DNA from: Desulfovibrio sp. Huiquan2017
GTDB lineage: Bacteria; Desulfobacterota; Desulfovibrionia; Desulfovibrionales; Desulfovibrionaceae
Assembly: GCF_017351175.1 (NCBI RefSeq)
Contig: NZ_JAFMPN010000004.1
Location: forward strand, 62,001-126,000
Length of the DNA: 64,000 nucleotides
Direction: 5' to 3'
Under the pieces are notes generated by a model that ran no database searches, was not told the DNA's origin, and saw only the letters and a list, made by a program, of their open reading frames with translations. Shown here piece after piece: positions 46,954-56,459 of the stretch. Positions within the stretch are counted from its first letter, which is position 1; each line of letters begins with the position of its first letter. The position numbers and the translations under genes were made by a program.

Positions 46954-47595
46954 ATGACACGCATACGCTTCTGGTTCGCACCGCTTTTCCTGACCTGTTC
47001 CCTGATCCTGGCCCTGTCCGCCCGGCCTGCCCAGGCCGGGCCCAACCCGGTAGTGATCATGGAGACCTCCATGGGCCGGATCATGATCATGCTCTATCCC
47101 GAGGACGCGCCCAAGACCGTGGAGAACTTCCTGAAATACGTGGATGCCGGTTTCTACAACGAGACGGTCTTCCATCGGGTTGTCCGGGCCAAGGACAGCC
47201 AGGGCATGAACGTGGTCCAGGGCGGCGGCTACACCTTCCCGGTCCAGTACAAGCGCCCGCTCTTCCCGCCCATCGTCAACGAATCGGCCTCCGGCCTGCA
47301 GAACGTCAAGGGCACCGTGGCCATGGCCCGGGCCGACTCGCCGGATTCCGCCACCTGTGAATTCTTCTTCAACGTCACGGACAACCCGTCCCTGAACTTC
47401 AGCCAGTCCGCCTCGCAAATCGGCGCGGGTTCCTACACGCAGAGCGTCAGCGCCGGATATTGCGCTTTCGGCAAGGTAATCCGGGGCATGGACGTGGTCG
47501 AAAAGATCAGCCAGGTCAAGACCGCCAGGGCGAACCGCATGGAAGACGTCCCGGTCACCCCGGTGTTCATCAAGAAGGCCTACCGCGCCCGCTAA
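46954..47595 (+). CDS. Periplasmic cyclophilin-type peptidyl-prolyl isomerase
   Basis: A 213-residue cyclophilin with a signal peptide (TRIRFWFAPLF onward, cleavage likely after AQA near residue 28). Family motifs are TSMGRIMIMLYPEDAPKTVENF, FHRVV and GTVAMARADSPDSATCEFFF (each cited in part). ATG 46954 has AAGGA 8 bases upstream; ATG 46945 would overlap aroE. The isomerase assists folding in the periplasm. Confidence 0.9.
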   Translation: MTRIRFWFAPLFLTCSLILALSARPAQAGPNPVVIMETSMGRIMIMLYPEDAPKTVENFLKYVDAGFYNETVFHRVVRAKDSQGMNVVQGGGYTFPVQYKRPLFPPIVNESASGLQNVKGTVAMARADSPDSATCEFFFNVTDNPSLNFSQSASQIGAGSYTQSVSAGYCAFGKVIRGMDVVEKISQVKTARANRMEDVPVTPVFIKKAYRAR

Positions 47596-47607
47596 AAGGG
47601 AACAGCG

Positions 47608-48474
47608 CTACAGATTGCAGAAATCGTCGGCGCACTCGAGAAAGAGATCCCACAGGGACCGCAGCTCGACCACCACGTTGGCCGCGACCGTGTCCAGGAT
47701 CTGGGACGTGATGCCCAACTGCTCGACCACCCGGGACGAGACCTCGTAGTTGAGGCCGTCCGCACCGAGGCCCAGGCCGATCATTTTGGCCAGGACGTTG
47801 CCCACATGGACCAGGTCCAGGACCGCGTCCCGGCCGTCGTATCCGTCCGGCCGCAGGTGATGGCGGACCACCCGGGTCAGAGGCTCGGGCAGCCCCCAGC
47901 GTTCGAGCACGATGGAACCCAGCTCGGCGTGGGTGATGCCGAGGACCGCTTCCTCGGCCCCGTCGAAGGCCATGCCCTCGTCAAAGACCAGGCGCAGGAT
48001 CTCGCGCAGGTCCACCTGCACGTAGGCGCCGAGCAGGAGTTTCCCGATGCCGGACAGCAGCCCGGCGGTGTAGACGTACCCGGGCACGTCCACCATGAGG
48101 ATCCGGGCCAACTCCCGCGAGGCTATGGCCACAGTGGTGGAATGTTGCAAAAATTGGCTCGGGGCCTGATCGTAGCCCGCGATGACATGGACATAGTACG
48201 GGGCCACGCCCGTGGAGATGAAGAAACGCAGGACCTCGGACGACTGAAGGGCATTGAGGGCACTCCGCACGGTCAGCATCGGCCCGTCCGTCAGGCTCGA
48301 GGCGTTGACCACCTTGAGCAGGTTGGCGGTCAGGCCGGGGTCGTATTCGATGATCCGGGCCAGGCGGGCGAAATCCATTTCTGCGCCATCCAACAAGGAC
48401 GCTGCCTTGTGAACGCAGGTCGGCATGGCCACGACTTTTTCGCAGGCCGCCAGGATTTCGTCTCGTCGGCTCAT
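47608..48474 (-). CDS. HDOD-domain signalling protein
   Basis: A 288-residue protein built mainly of an HDOD domain (about 15-210; VEYDPGLTANLLKVVNAS-like segment, here EYDPGLTANLLKVVNASSL). HDOD domains resemble HD phosphohydrolases without full metal sites and usually act in signalling. It overlaps cheD by 4 bases (ATGA), strong evidence for translational coupling and a shared chemotaxis or motility role. Confidence 0.85.
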   Translation of the reverse strand: MSRRDEILAACEKVVAMPTCVHKAASLLDGAEMDFARLARIIEYDPGLTANLLKVVNASSLTDGPMLTVRSALNALQSSEVLRFFISTGVAPYYVHVIAGYDQAPSQFLQHSTTVAIASRELARILMVDVPGYVYTAGLLSGIGKLLLGAYVQVDLREILRLVFDEGMAFDGAEEAVLGITHAELGSIVLERWGLPEPLTRVVRHHLRPDGYDGRDAVLDLVHVGNVLAKMIGLGLGADGLNYEVSSRVVEQLGITSQILDTVAANVVVELRSLWDLFLECADDFCNL

Positions 48475-48950
48475 AGGTCGCTCTCCTTTCCCAATGACCG
48501 TACTACCACACGACCGGTATCCAGGTACAGGAAGAGTGTGCGCGGGATGGTTCCGCCCACGTCCTTGGCCTCCAGCCGACGATTATTGTGATCCAGAAGC
48601 TTCATGAGCGCTTTGAAATTGCGGACCCCCGTGTCGAAGATGCGGTCCTTGCGCATGTTTGCCCCACCCGCCGCCTTGAAGACCAGCCGGCTCTTGTCCG
48701 CTCCGAGATCCACCAGCCGGCGCACGGTCATGGCCACTCCGGTGTTGACGAACATGAACGGATTGGCGCGCGCCTTTTCCCGGGCCGCGACGGCCGAGGG
48801 CAGAAGACAGTGGACCATGCCGCCTATACGCGCTTTGGGATCATAGACCGTGACCCCGAGACAAGAGCCCAGAGAATACGTGACGATGACGTCTCCGGGA
48901 TTGGTGGACAGCTTCATGTCCGAGATGCCGACGACCAGCGTTTTGCTCAT
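48471..48950 (-). CDS. cheD: Chemoreceptor glutamine deamidase CheD
   Basis: A 159-residue CheD. The catalytic triad region reads VTYSLGSCLGVTVYD (Cys), GGMVHCLLP (His) and the following Thr block. CheD deamidates receptor glutamines and interacts with CheC/CheY in other bacteria. Start at ATG 48950. It is coupled to the HDOD gene; cheR is 27 kb away. Confidence 0.92.
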   Translation of the reverse strand: MSKTLVVGISDMKLSTNPGDVIVTYSLGSCLGVTVYDPKARIGGMVHCLLPSAVAAREKARANPFMFVNTGVAMTVRRLVDLGADKSRLVFKAAGGANMRKDRIFDTGVRNFKALMKLLDHNNRRLEAKDVGGTIPRTLFLYLDTGRVVVRSLGKESDL

Positions 48951-49037
48951 GGTCAGGCCTCTTATATTGAGGAGACCGCAGAGTAAAGCATATCCTGTCC
49001 TCTTGTTTCCGGGCGTTTTTTCCGCCACAATCCGGGC

Positions 49038-49775
49038 ATGATCGATACGACGCCCCTGGCCGTCCTGGCCGACATCCACGGCAATGCGGCCGCGCTGAAG
49101 GCCGTCCTGGCTCACGCCCGGGCACACGGTCTGATCCGATTCGTCAATCTCGGCGACACGTTCTATGGCCCGCTGGACCCGGCCGGGACCTGGGCCGAAC
49201 TCGAAAAAACGCCCATGCCCGCCGTGCTCGGCAACCAGGACCGCATCCTTCTGGAGGATGCCCCCTCGCCCGCCTCGGCCGCCGTGCGCGAAGCCCTGGG
49301 GCCAGCGGCCCTCGACTGGCTCCGCACCCTGCCCAAAACCCTGCGCCTCGAGCCGGATATCCTGCTCTGCCACGGCACCCCCGGCAACGACGCGGCCTAC
49401 CTGCTGGAGGACGTGTCCACGGGCCTGCCCGCCCCGCGGGACCCGGACGCGATCCTGGCCGACCTCCAGCCCTGGGCCGAAGGATGCTCTCTGGTTCTGG
49501 CCGGACACAGCCACCACGCCGGGCTGGCCCGTGTCAACGGCGTCACCCTGGTCAATCCGGGCAGTGTGGGATTGCCCGCCTACGAAGACGACGATCCGCC
49601 CCACGTCATGGCCTGCGGCTCGCCCCGGGCGGCCTACGCCGTGCTCTCCCGCACCGACGAGGGCTGGGACGCCCGGTTCGTCGAAGTGGACTACGACTGG
49701 AGGTCCGCAGCCGGGCTGGCCCGGCTGAACGGGCGCGAGGATTGGGCGCGCTGGCTGTCCACGGGCCTGCCCTAG
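49038..49775 (+). CDS. Metallophosphoesterase (YfcE-like)
   Basis: A 245-residue calcineurin-type phosphoesterase with LADIHGNAAALKAVL, GDTFYGP, GNQDR, CHGTP, GHSHHAG and NPGSVGLP, the full set of metal ligands. It is divergent from cheD by 87 bases. Substrate not known. Confidence 0.87.
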   Translation: MIDTTPLAVLADIHGNAAALKAVLAHARAHGLIRFVNLGDTFYGPLDPAGTWAELEKTPMPAVLGNQDRILLEDAPSPASAAVREALGPAALDWLRTLPKTLRLEPDILLCHGTPGNDAAYLLEDVSTGLPAPRDPDAILADLQPWAEGCSLVLAGHSHHAGLARVNGVTLVNPGSVGLPAYEDDDPPHVMACGSPRAAYAVLSRTDEGWDARFVEVDYDWRSAAGLARLNGREDWARWLSTGLP

Positions 49776-49940
49776 GCCGCTTCCGAGACCCAAACGAGTC
49801 CTATCCGAAGACCTTTCCCCTTTTTCTCTGGACTTTTTTTAGAATATTCTGAAAAATACGGGCTTAATGAACCTGCCGGACATGCGCCTGCGGGAAGGCG
49901 ATGCCGGGCGGGCCAGACCCGAGCCACGGTCCCATATGTC

Positions 49941-51722
49941 ATGAAGCCGTTTCACGCCGCGAACATACGCCCGCTGACTGCCCTGGTGCTTTGCACCCTG
50001 GTGGCTCTTGTTCTGTGGGCTTCCCCCGCACGCGCCGTTTCCGCCAAATCCTACTTCACCGTGGGACACTCCGAATTTCACGCCCTGGTCAAGAACGCAC
50101 GCAAGGCCAAATACCGTTCCAACTGGCAGAAGGTGGAGAAGACCTTTTCCAACTGCCTCAAAGCCGCGCCCAACGGCCCTTACGCGCCCAAGGCCCTGTA
50201 TTACATAGGGCGGGTCTACGAGGAACTGGGCGCGCGCAGCGGGCTCAAATCCGACTTCCGCCGGGCCGTGGACTACTACGGCCGGGTCCTGAGCCGATAT
50301 CCCCGCCACGGCTGGGCCGACGATTGTCTCTTCCGGCGGGCCGATGTCTACGCCAAGCGGCTCAAGGAAACCACCGCCGCCCGGCTGGATCTGGCCTCCA
50401 TCATCGTGGACTATCCGCGCTCGGACATGCGCGACAAGGCCGAGGTCGCCCTGAAGCAACTGGGCAAGTACCAGTGGGCGATCGACAAGGTCTCGGGCAG
50501 GGCAGGCTCGGCTAAGCAGGCCGACAAGACTCCGGTCAGGCAACAACCCACGTCCTCGGCGCACAAGGATCCTTCCGGGCTGGCCCATCTCGACGTGGTC
50601 CGGTTCACTTCCAGCGATGAATACACCCGCGTGGTCCTGGAACTCGACGCCCAAGTCAAATACCGTTACCAGATGCTCGGCCCCAATCCGGCCGTGAACC
50701 GCCCGCACCGGCTGTACATAGATCTCCAGGACTCCCGGTTGGGCCACGATGTGACCGCCGCGACCACCGTGTCTGACGGCATCCTGCGCTCCATCCGTAC
50801 CGGCCAGTACTCCAAGGACACCACCCGCGTGGTCCTCGATTTCCTGAACATGCAGGACTACAAGATATTTCCCCTGCAAAACCCCTACCGCATCGTCATC
50901 GACGTGTACTCGCCCGACGGCAAGTCGCCCGCTCCGGCCGTGGCCAAGGCCGCCCCCGCGCACAAGACTCCGGCCAATTCCGACTACCGCCCGCCCAAGG
51001 GCAGCAAGCAGATGGCCGGAAGCCTACTCGAACAGCTCGGGCTGACCGTGCGGACGATCATGATCGACGCCGGACACGGCGGCAAGGACCCGGGGGCCAT
51101 GGCCAACGGGCTGCGCGAAAAGGACATCAACCTCCGATTCGCCAAGCTCCTGGGCGGCAAGCTCAAGCGCAAGGGGTTCCAGATCATTTACACCCGGGAC
51201 ACGGACGTATTCATTCCGCTGGAGAAACGCACGGCCATGGCCAACGCCCAGAAGGCGGACCTGTTCCTGTCCATCCACTGCAACGCCAACCACAGCAGCA
51301 AGGTACACGGGCTGGAGACCTACAGCCTGAACCTGGCCAAGACCGACGCGGCCGTGCGCATCGCGGCCCGCGAGAACGCCGTGGACCCGCGCGCCATCTC
51401 GGACCTTCAGTTCATCCTGACCGACCTGATGGTCAACTCCAAGATCAAGGAGTCCCGCGACTTGGCCAGTGACGTGCAGACCAACACCATCAAGCGGGTG
51501 CGCAAGGCCTACCCCCTGAAGAACAAGGGCACCCGCGAGGCACCCTTCTACGTGCTCATGGGCGCGAAGATGCCCTCGGTCCTGGTGGAGATCGGCTACA
51601 TCACGAACAAGACCGAGGCCGCCAGGCTGCGTTCGGACAAGTACCTCGACCACCTGGCCAACGGCATCGTGGACGGCATCCTGGCGTACAAGAGCCAGAT
51701 CGAACGCTACGCCATGAACTAG
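49941..51722 (+). CDS. N-acetylmuramoyl-L-alanine amidase with AMIN domain (AmiC-type)
   Basis: A 593-residue periplasmic amidase. A signal peptide (about 1-34) is followed by a TPR-like region (about 45-185), an AMIN domain (about 215-325, SSDEYTRVVLELD) and the Amidase_3 domain (about 372-590). Zinc and catalytic residues are in MIDAGHGGKDPGA (from residue 374), REKDIN, LFLSIHCNANH and LVEIGYITN. It cleaves septal peptidoglycan during daughter-cell separation. The ribosome site before ATG 49941 is weak. The upstream region holds a perfect AGAATATTCT palindrome at 49841. Confidence 0.9.
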   Translation: MKPFHAANIRPLTALVLCTLVALVLWASPARAVSAKSYFTVGHSEFHALVKNARKAKYRSNWQKVEKTFSNCLKAAPNGPYAPKALYYIGRVYEELGARSGLKSDFRRAVDYYGRVLSRYPRHGWADDCLFRRADVYAKRLKETTAARLDLASIIVDYPRSDMRDKAEVALKQLGKYQWAIDKVSGRAGSAKQADKTPVRQQPTSSAHKDPSGLAHLDVVRFTSSDEYTRVVLELDAQVKYRYQMLGPNPAVNRPHRLYIDLQDSRLGHDVTAATTVSDGILRSIRTGQYSKDTTRVVLDFLNMQDYKIFPLQNPYRIVIDVYSPDGKSPAPAVAKAAPAHKTPANSDYRPPKGSKQMAGSLLEQLGLTVRTIMIDAGHGGKDPGAMANGLREKDINLRFAKLLGGKLKRKGFQIIYTRDTDVFIPLEKRTAMANAQKADLFLSIHCNANHSSKVHGLETYSLNLAKTDAAVRIAARENAVDPRAISDLQFILTDLMVNSKIKESRDLASDVQTNTIKRVRKAYPLKNKGTREAPFYVLMGAKMPSVLVEIGYITNKTEAARLRSDKYLDHLANGIVDGILAYKSQIERYAMN

Positions 51723-51830
51723 ACGGCCTCGGGCCGCCGCATCCGTGCGCGTCCCGGAAGGGACCGAGTCTCCCGCGCCGTTCGGGCCATGCCGCGCCGC
51801 CCCTCCTTGGGGCGCCCCGACAAATGGCCG

Positions 51831-52601
51831 CTACCGCGCGCCACTCTTGATTTCAAGCCAGACATTCGCGCGATGCGCGGCCTCGTCCATTTCCTCTTTG
51901 GTCATGTATTCGACGATTTGATGAAGGCGCTTCTCGGCCTGGGGATGGCCCTTGGTCCCGGCAATGGCGAACCACTTGCAGGCTTCGACCACGTCCGGCG
52001 GTTGGCCCACGCCCCGGAGGAGCAGTTCGCCCAGATTCACCTGGGCCTCGGTGAACCCCTGGTCCGCAGCGCGTTCGAGCCAGAGGTAGCTCTCGGGAAT
52101 GTTCTGGGGGACCAGGCTGCCGGTCAGCAGGAGAACGGCCAGGTTGAACTGGCTCCGGGCATCGCCGGACTCGGCGGCCTTGCGGGTCCAGCGCAGAAAT
52201 TCCGCGGCGTTGCGCTTGACCCCGGCCCCCTGGCCGTAGGCGTAGGCCATGTAGGCCTGGGCCTGGGTCTGGCCCTTGTCGGCGGCGGCCCGAAGCAGGG
52301 CAAGCCCCTTGGCCGGGTCGCGCTCCACCCCGACGCCCGCCAGATGGAAACGCCCGAGGATGTTCATGGCGTCCGCGTCGCCCTGGTCAACGGCCCGTTG
52401 CAGCCAGCGGGCGGCCATGTCCGGGTCGTGCTTGCCGAAGTCGCCCTCGAAATACATGCGCGCCAAGGCGACCTGAGCCGCCGGGTCTCCGGACCGGGCC
52501 GCGACCTTGAGAGCATGCGCCACCTCGGGCAATGCCGAATACTGGACTCCGGCCAGAAGCAGGACTGCGAAAAACAGAAACCGGACCGTCTCCTTGATCA
52601 T
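51831..52601 (-). CDS. Sel1-repeat periplasmic or secreted protein
   Basis: A 256-residue protein with a signal peptide (KETVRFLFFAVLLLAG) and five or six Sel1 repeats of about 36 residues (AARWLQRAVDQGDADAMNIL, GLALLRAAADKGQTQAQAYM, FLRWTRKAAESGDARSQFNL and so on). Sel1 repeats mediate protein contacts. I start at ATG 52601 because GGGGGGAG stands just before it; a longer frame upstream has no family support. Confidence 0.83.
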   Translation of the reverse strand: MIKETVRFLFFAVLLLAGVQYSALPEVAHALKVAARSGDPAAQVALARMYFEGDFGKHDPDMAARWLQRAVDQGDADAMNILGRFHLAGVGVERDPAKGLALLRAAADKGQTQAQAYMAYAYGQGAGVKRNAAEFLRWTRKAAESGDARSQFNLAVLLLTGSLVPQNIPESYLWLERAADQGFTEAQVNLGELLLRGVGQPPDVVEACKWFAIAGTKGHPQAEKRLHQIVEYMTKEEMDEAAHRANVWLEIKSGAR

Positions 52602-52711
52602 ACACTCCCCCCTTGTTGCTCGTATACAGGACCGCCATATCCGCCCTAATACGGAACCGCGCGGGATGTCAAAAAAAGGGGGCGGGGAATCGGCGACGGG
52701 AGGAGCGGGGC

Positions 52712-55609
52712 CTACCAGTCGATGGGCAGCCGGACCTTTTGCCCGGCCTTGTTGGTGAAGAAGACGTGACCGTGTTCGCGGCCGAACAGGTACACGTCCC
52801 GGGTTACGGCCACGTCCTGGCGGCAATACTCGGTGATCAGGTCCAGGCGTCCTTCCTTCCACCACTTGAGGGCCATGAGCCCGTCGGCGGACTTGCCCGC
52901 GCCCAGCGTGGCCGAAGCGATGTTGTCGAGCTTGACCCGGTAGCCCAGCCGGTTGTTGACTTCCACCAAAAGATCGAGGTTGGGCAAAGAGCGGAAGGGG
53001 AACGGGTGCAGCCCGCCGAGCACGGCGTAGTCGAACTTGATGTGATTAAAGCCGATGACCAGGTCGAACTCCTTGAGGCGAGCCACCAACTCGTCCATGT
53101 CGTCCTGCTCGTAGTCGAACATGGCCTCCTCGCCCGAGTCCCACAGGCAGGCGATGGACACGCCCATGCGGTCGGCGCGGTTCCAGCCGCCCACCTCGTC
53201 GGCGGAAAAACGGGTTTCGATGTCCAGAACGCCGTATCGCTTGGGCGCGGGCCGCTTGGTGTCGATGCCGGGAAGTGTGTTCACGTCGATATCCTTGGGG
53301 ATTATGGATTGGGGGTCGCCCGAGCGGATGGCCTCCAGCACGAACAGGGCGGCCCGCTTGTCGATGGGCCGGTTGCCCGAGCCGCACTTGGGCGAATGCA
53401 CGCAGGACGGACAGCCCAGTTCGCACGGGCAATCCCGGATGGTCCGCAACGTGGTCTCGATGAGTTCGTCGGCACGCTCGAAGGCCTGGCGGGTCAGCCC
53501 CGCGCCGCCGGGCATGCCGTCGTAGATGAACACCGCCGGACCGTCCACCTGGGGGTGCATGGGCGTGGAGATGCCGCCCAGGTCGTTGCGGTCGGCCATG
53601 ACCAGGAGTGGAAGCATGCCGATGGCCGCGTGCTCGAAGGCATGGATACCGCCCATGAAATGCAGAAATTCCTCCTCGCACCGCCGCCGGATGTCGTGGC
53701 CGATCTCAAACCAGATGGCCTCGGTCTCGAAGACCTGGGGCGGCAGGTCCAGCGGGTTGATGCCGAGCAGCTTGCCGCCGCGGACAGAGCGCTTCTCGTA
53801 GCCGGTGATCATATCCGTAACTTTGACCCGCCCGAAATAGACGCGCGTGCCGAAGCTCGCCTTCTGTCCAAGGACCTCCAGGATCTCCGTATCCTTGGAG
53901 CCGCGCGGCCGGGTATAATAGCCCACCCGCCGGGCCTCGGCATGCACCGCGTTGGTGGCCAGATCCAGGTCCCGGATCACGAAGGTCCGGCCCCGGTGCA
54001 GGTAGACGGCGCCCGGATGGGTTTCGCGGAACGCCCGGTACTGGTCTATGGTCCCGATGACGGGCGCCTTGTCTCCGGACAGGGAATTGTCCTCGATGTG
54101 CATCTGGCGGCCCGCGCCGCGCAGGTCCACGTCCCGGTGCGGTCGCTTGCGCGGAGTGACGATCTCCACAGGGTGGCCCGGCAAATCGGGTTCCACCTCA
54201 AAAAGCTGTCCGGCCTCCACCAGTTGCTCCACCCGACGGGCCACCGGCTCCTCGGCCAGAAACGACTCGCCCCGGCGCAGGGTAAGTTCGGCGGCTGCGC
54301 AGATCAGGTGGCGGTCCATGGTCACCGGATTGAACGGGTTGAGCATGGCCGACTCGGGCGGGCGGGCGAAGAAATCGTCCGGGTTGCGCATGAAATACTG
54401 GTCCAGGGCGTCCTCCTGGGCGATGAGCGCCACGGCCGAGTCCCGTCGGCTGCGCCCCACGCGGCCGCCCCGCTGCAACGTGGCCATGATCGAACCCGGG
54501 TAGCCGACCATGATGCAGACGTCCAGTCCGCCGATGTCGATGCCCAGCTCCAAGGCCGAGGTGGAGATGACCGCGAGCAGTTCGCCGTCGGCCATGCGCG
54601 CCTCGATCTCGCGCCGCTCCTCGGGCAGGAACCCGGCCCGGTAGGCGGATATCCGGCTTTTGAACTCCCCGCTTTTCTCGGCCGCCCAGAGGGAAATGAG
54701 TTCGGTCATCTTGCGCGACTGGCAATAGACGATGGTCCGCAAGCCGCGCGCCAGCGCCGCCCTGAGCAGGGTGATGGCCGCCATGGACGGGCTCGCGTCC
54801 GGATTGATGAAAATCATGTGCCGTCCGCCATGGGCGGCGCCGGACTCCAGAATGGGGTGGACGTCGAGCCCGGTCAGCATCCGGCACAGCTCGGCCGGGT
54901 TGCCGATGGTCGCCGAACAGAAGACGAAGGTAGGATTGGCCCCGTAGTAGCGGCACAGCCGCATGAGCCGACGGAAGACCATGGCCATGTGCCCGCCCAT
55001 GACGCCGCGGTAGGTATGCACCTCGTCCACCACGATATGCGTCAGCCCGGACAGGAACTCGGCCCAGCCCGCATGGTGCGGGAGCATGGACAGATGGACC
55101 ATCTCCGGGTTGGACAGAATCACGTTGGGCGGCGCGTTGCGGATCTTCTTGCGAAAGTGCGGCGAGGTGTCGCCGTCGTAGATGGCCGCCGTGGGCCTGC
55201 GGTCCTCATGCCCTTCCAGGGGCAAAAGCGCGGCCAGTTCGTTGAACCCCTTCAATTGGTCCTGGGCCAGAGCCTTGAGCGGAAACAGGTACAGCGCCTT
55301 GGACTCGGGATCGGCCAGGATCTGTTCCATGACCGGCAGATTGTAGGTCAGGGTCTTGCCGCTGGCCGTGGGCGTGGCCACGACCACATGCCGCCCCGCG
55401 CGGATATAGTCCACGGCCTCGGCCTGGTGGGCGTACAGCCGGTCGATGCCGAGCAGCGACAGCGCGCTTCGCAGGACGGCGGGCCACGGACGGCGCGGTT
55501 CGCCGAAACGGGCGTCCGCACCCTCGACGATGCGATGGTGGGCAATCTGATGGGCCATGCGCTCTGAATCGAGCATGGCCGAGACGTATTCGAGAACGGG
55601 GCTTTCCAC
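52712..55609 (-). CDS. MrfA-type DEAD/DEAH helicase fused to a C-terminal DEDD exonuclease (MrfB-like) domain
   Basis: A 965-residue protein. The helicase core has ATPTASGKT (78-86), DEVH (195-198), the SAT motif in FVFCSATIGN and GRVGRSRR. A Cys cluster CPCELGCPSC with a sixth Cys at 742 (residues 727-742) belongs to the MrfA/DUF1998 zinc-type region. After about residue 790 comes an RNase H-like part: DIE (796-798), GFNHIKFDY and YCRQDVAVTRD, the DEDDy exonuclease pattern. In Bacillus the mitomycin-repair helicase MrfA and exonuclease MrfB are separate proteins; here they appear as one chain. No second helicase or nuclease gene is adjacent. Confidence 0.85.
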   Translation of the reverse strand: MESPVLEYVSAMLDSERMAHQIAHHRIVEGADARFGEPRRPWPAVLRSALSLLGIDRLYAHQAEAVDYIRAGRHVVVATPTASGKTLTYNLPVMEQILADPESKALYLFPLKALAQDQLKGFNELAALLPLEGHEDRRPTAAIYDGDTSPHFRKKIRNAPPNVILSNPEMVHLSMLPHHAGWAEFLSGLTHIVVDEVHTYRGVMGGHMAMVFRRLMRLCRYYGANPTFVFCSATIGNPAELCRMLTGLDVHPILESGAAHGGRHMIFINPDASPSMAAITLLRAALARGLRTIVYCQSRKMTELISLWAAEKSGEFKSRISAYRAGFLPEERREIEARMADGELLAVISTSALELGIDIGGLDVCIMVGYPGSIMATLQRGGRVGRSRRDSAVALIAQEDALDQYFMRNPDDFFARPPESAMLNPFNPVTMDRHLICAAAELTLRRGESFLAEEPVARRVEQLVEAGQLFEVEPDLPGHPVEIVTPRKRPHRDVDLRGAGRQMHIEDNSLSGDKAPVIGTIDQYRAFRETHPGAVYLHRGRTFVIRDLDLATNAVHAEARRVGYYTRPRGSKDTEILEVLGQKASFGTRVYFGRVKVTDMITGYEKRSVRGGKLLGINPLDLPPQVFETEAIWFEIGHDIRRRCEEEFLHFMGGIHAFEHAAIGMLPLLVMADRNDLGGISTPMHPQVDGPAVFIYDGMPGGAGLTRQAFERADELIETTLRTIRDCPCELGCPSCVHSPKCGSGNRPIDKRAALFVLEAIRSGDPQSIIPKDIDVNTLPGIDTKRPAPKRYGVLDIETRFSADEVGGWNRADRMGVSIACLWDSGEEAMFDYEQDDMDELVARLKEFDLVIGFNHIKFDYAVLGGLHPFPFRSLPNLDLLVEVNNRLGYRVKLDNIASATLGAGKSADGLMALKWWKEGRLDLITEYCRQDVAVTRDVYLFGREHGHVFFTNKAGQKVRLPIDW

Positions 55610-55724
55610 GCCTGAATCCTACTGCGAGGGGCCGGGCGAGGCAAGCCGCGAAATATAATTGCCCCGTTCCGCCCGACGGTTACATACTTGCCCGGCAAAC
55701 AACCGTTTCAGCCTGGAGTTCACC

Positions 55725-56324
55725 ATGCCACCCGAAAACTGCTCTCCCGATGTTCTCGCAAGCCTGATCGAGATAGCCCGCACCGCCGAAGCCCGCGGCC
55801 AGACCACCGCCTTTCACTCCGAAAAAGTCGCCCGCGTCGCCCATGGCATAGCCAAGGCCCTGGACCGGCCCAAGAACATCCTCGCGCGACTGCTCTTGAC
55901 CGGCAGGCTGCACAACATCGGCCTGGTCGGCACCCGGGACTCGATCCTGCTCAAAACCACCCGGCTCACTCCCGGAGAATTCAAACACGTCCAGGACCAC
56001 ACCCGGGTGGGCGCGGCCCTGCTCGCTCCCATACCCCAACTGGCCGACGTGGCCGAGGTCTGCCTGTCCCACCACGAACGGTGGGACGGCTCGGGTTATC
56101 CCGACGGCTTGGCCGGAGAGGCGATCCCGCGCCTCGCCCGGCTCATCGCCGTGGCCGACACCTACTGCGCCATGATCTCCGAACGCCCCTACCGCGACTC
56201 CCTGCCCCGGCCAGTGGCCGCCGAGATCATCACCGAGGAACGCGGAACGCGGCTTTGCCCCGAATGCGTGGACGGTTTCCTTACCTGGTTCAGGAAAACC
56301 GACGGCCGCATCGACCTGTTCTAG
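55725..56324 (+). CDS. HD-GYP-like protein with HN in place of the HD metal pair
   Basis: A 199-residue protein with the HD-GYP outline. His31 is in AFHSEKVARVA; HHERWDGSGYPDGLAG starts at residue 116; RPYR follows. The core motif that should read HDIGK reads HNIGL (His63, Asn64, Leu67), so a metal-binding aspartate and the lysine are missing. The C-terminus is short and has a Cys-Pro-Glu-Cys pair. It may be a non-catalytic c-di-GMP binder or scaffold. TGGAG is 6 bases before ATG 55725. Confidence 0.82.
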   Translation: MPPENCSPDVLASLIEIARTAEARGQTTAFHSEKVARVAHGIAKALDRPKNILARLLLTGRLHNIGLVGTRDSILLKTTRLTPGEFKHVQDHTRVGAALLAPIPQLADVAEVCLSHHERWDGSGYPDGLAGEAIPRLARLIAVADTYCAMISERPYRDSLPRPVAAEIITEERGTRLCPECVDGFLTWFRKTDGRIDLF

Positions 56325-56397
56325 ACGACCGAGGCGCGATCGGCGTGATGCGGCAGGGCAACCCGGCCAGGCAAGTCCCCGCCATGCGCCAAACCGC

Positions 56398-56434
56398 AAA
56401 AAAGGGCCGGAGGGAGCGTCGCTCCCTCCGGCCC
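56398..56434 (-). terminator. Terminator of hisI-hisG
   Basis: A 14-base perfect stem (56404-56417 with 56421-56434) with a 3-base loop, followed on the minus strand by a T run (56398-56403). On the plus strand ATCTTTTC follows, so it may also stop the HD gene. Confidence 0.9.
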
Positions 56435-56459
56435 ATCTTTTCGGAAACAGGGCGGCCGA

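Noticed and set aside
52613-55567. 984-codon open frame opposite the MrfA-type helicase
   Set aside because: Its composition is that of a codon-bias mirror; the helicase on the other strand has complete motifs.
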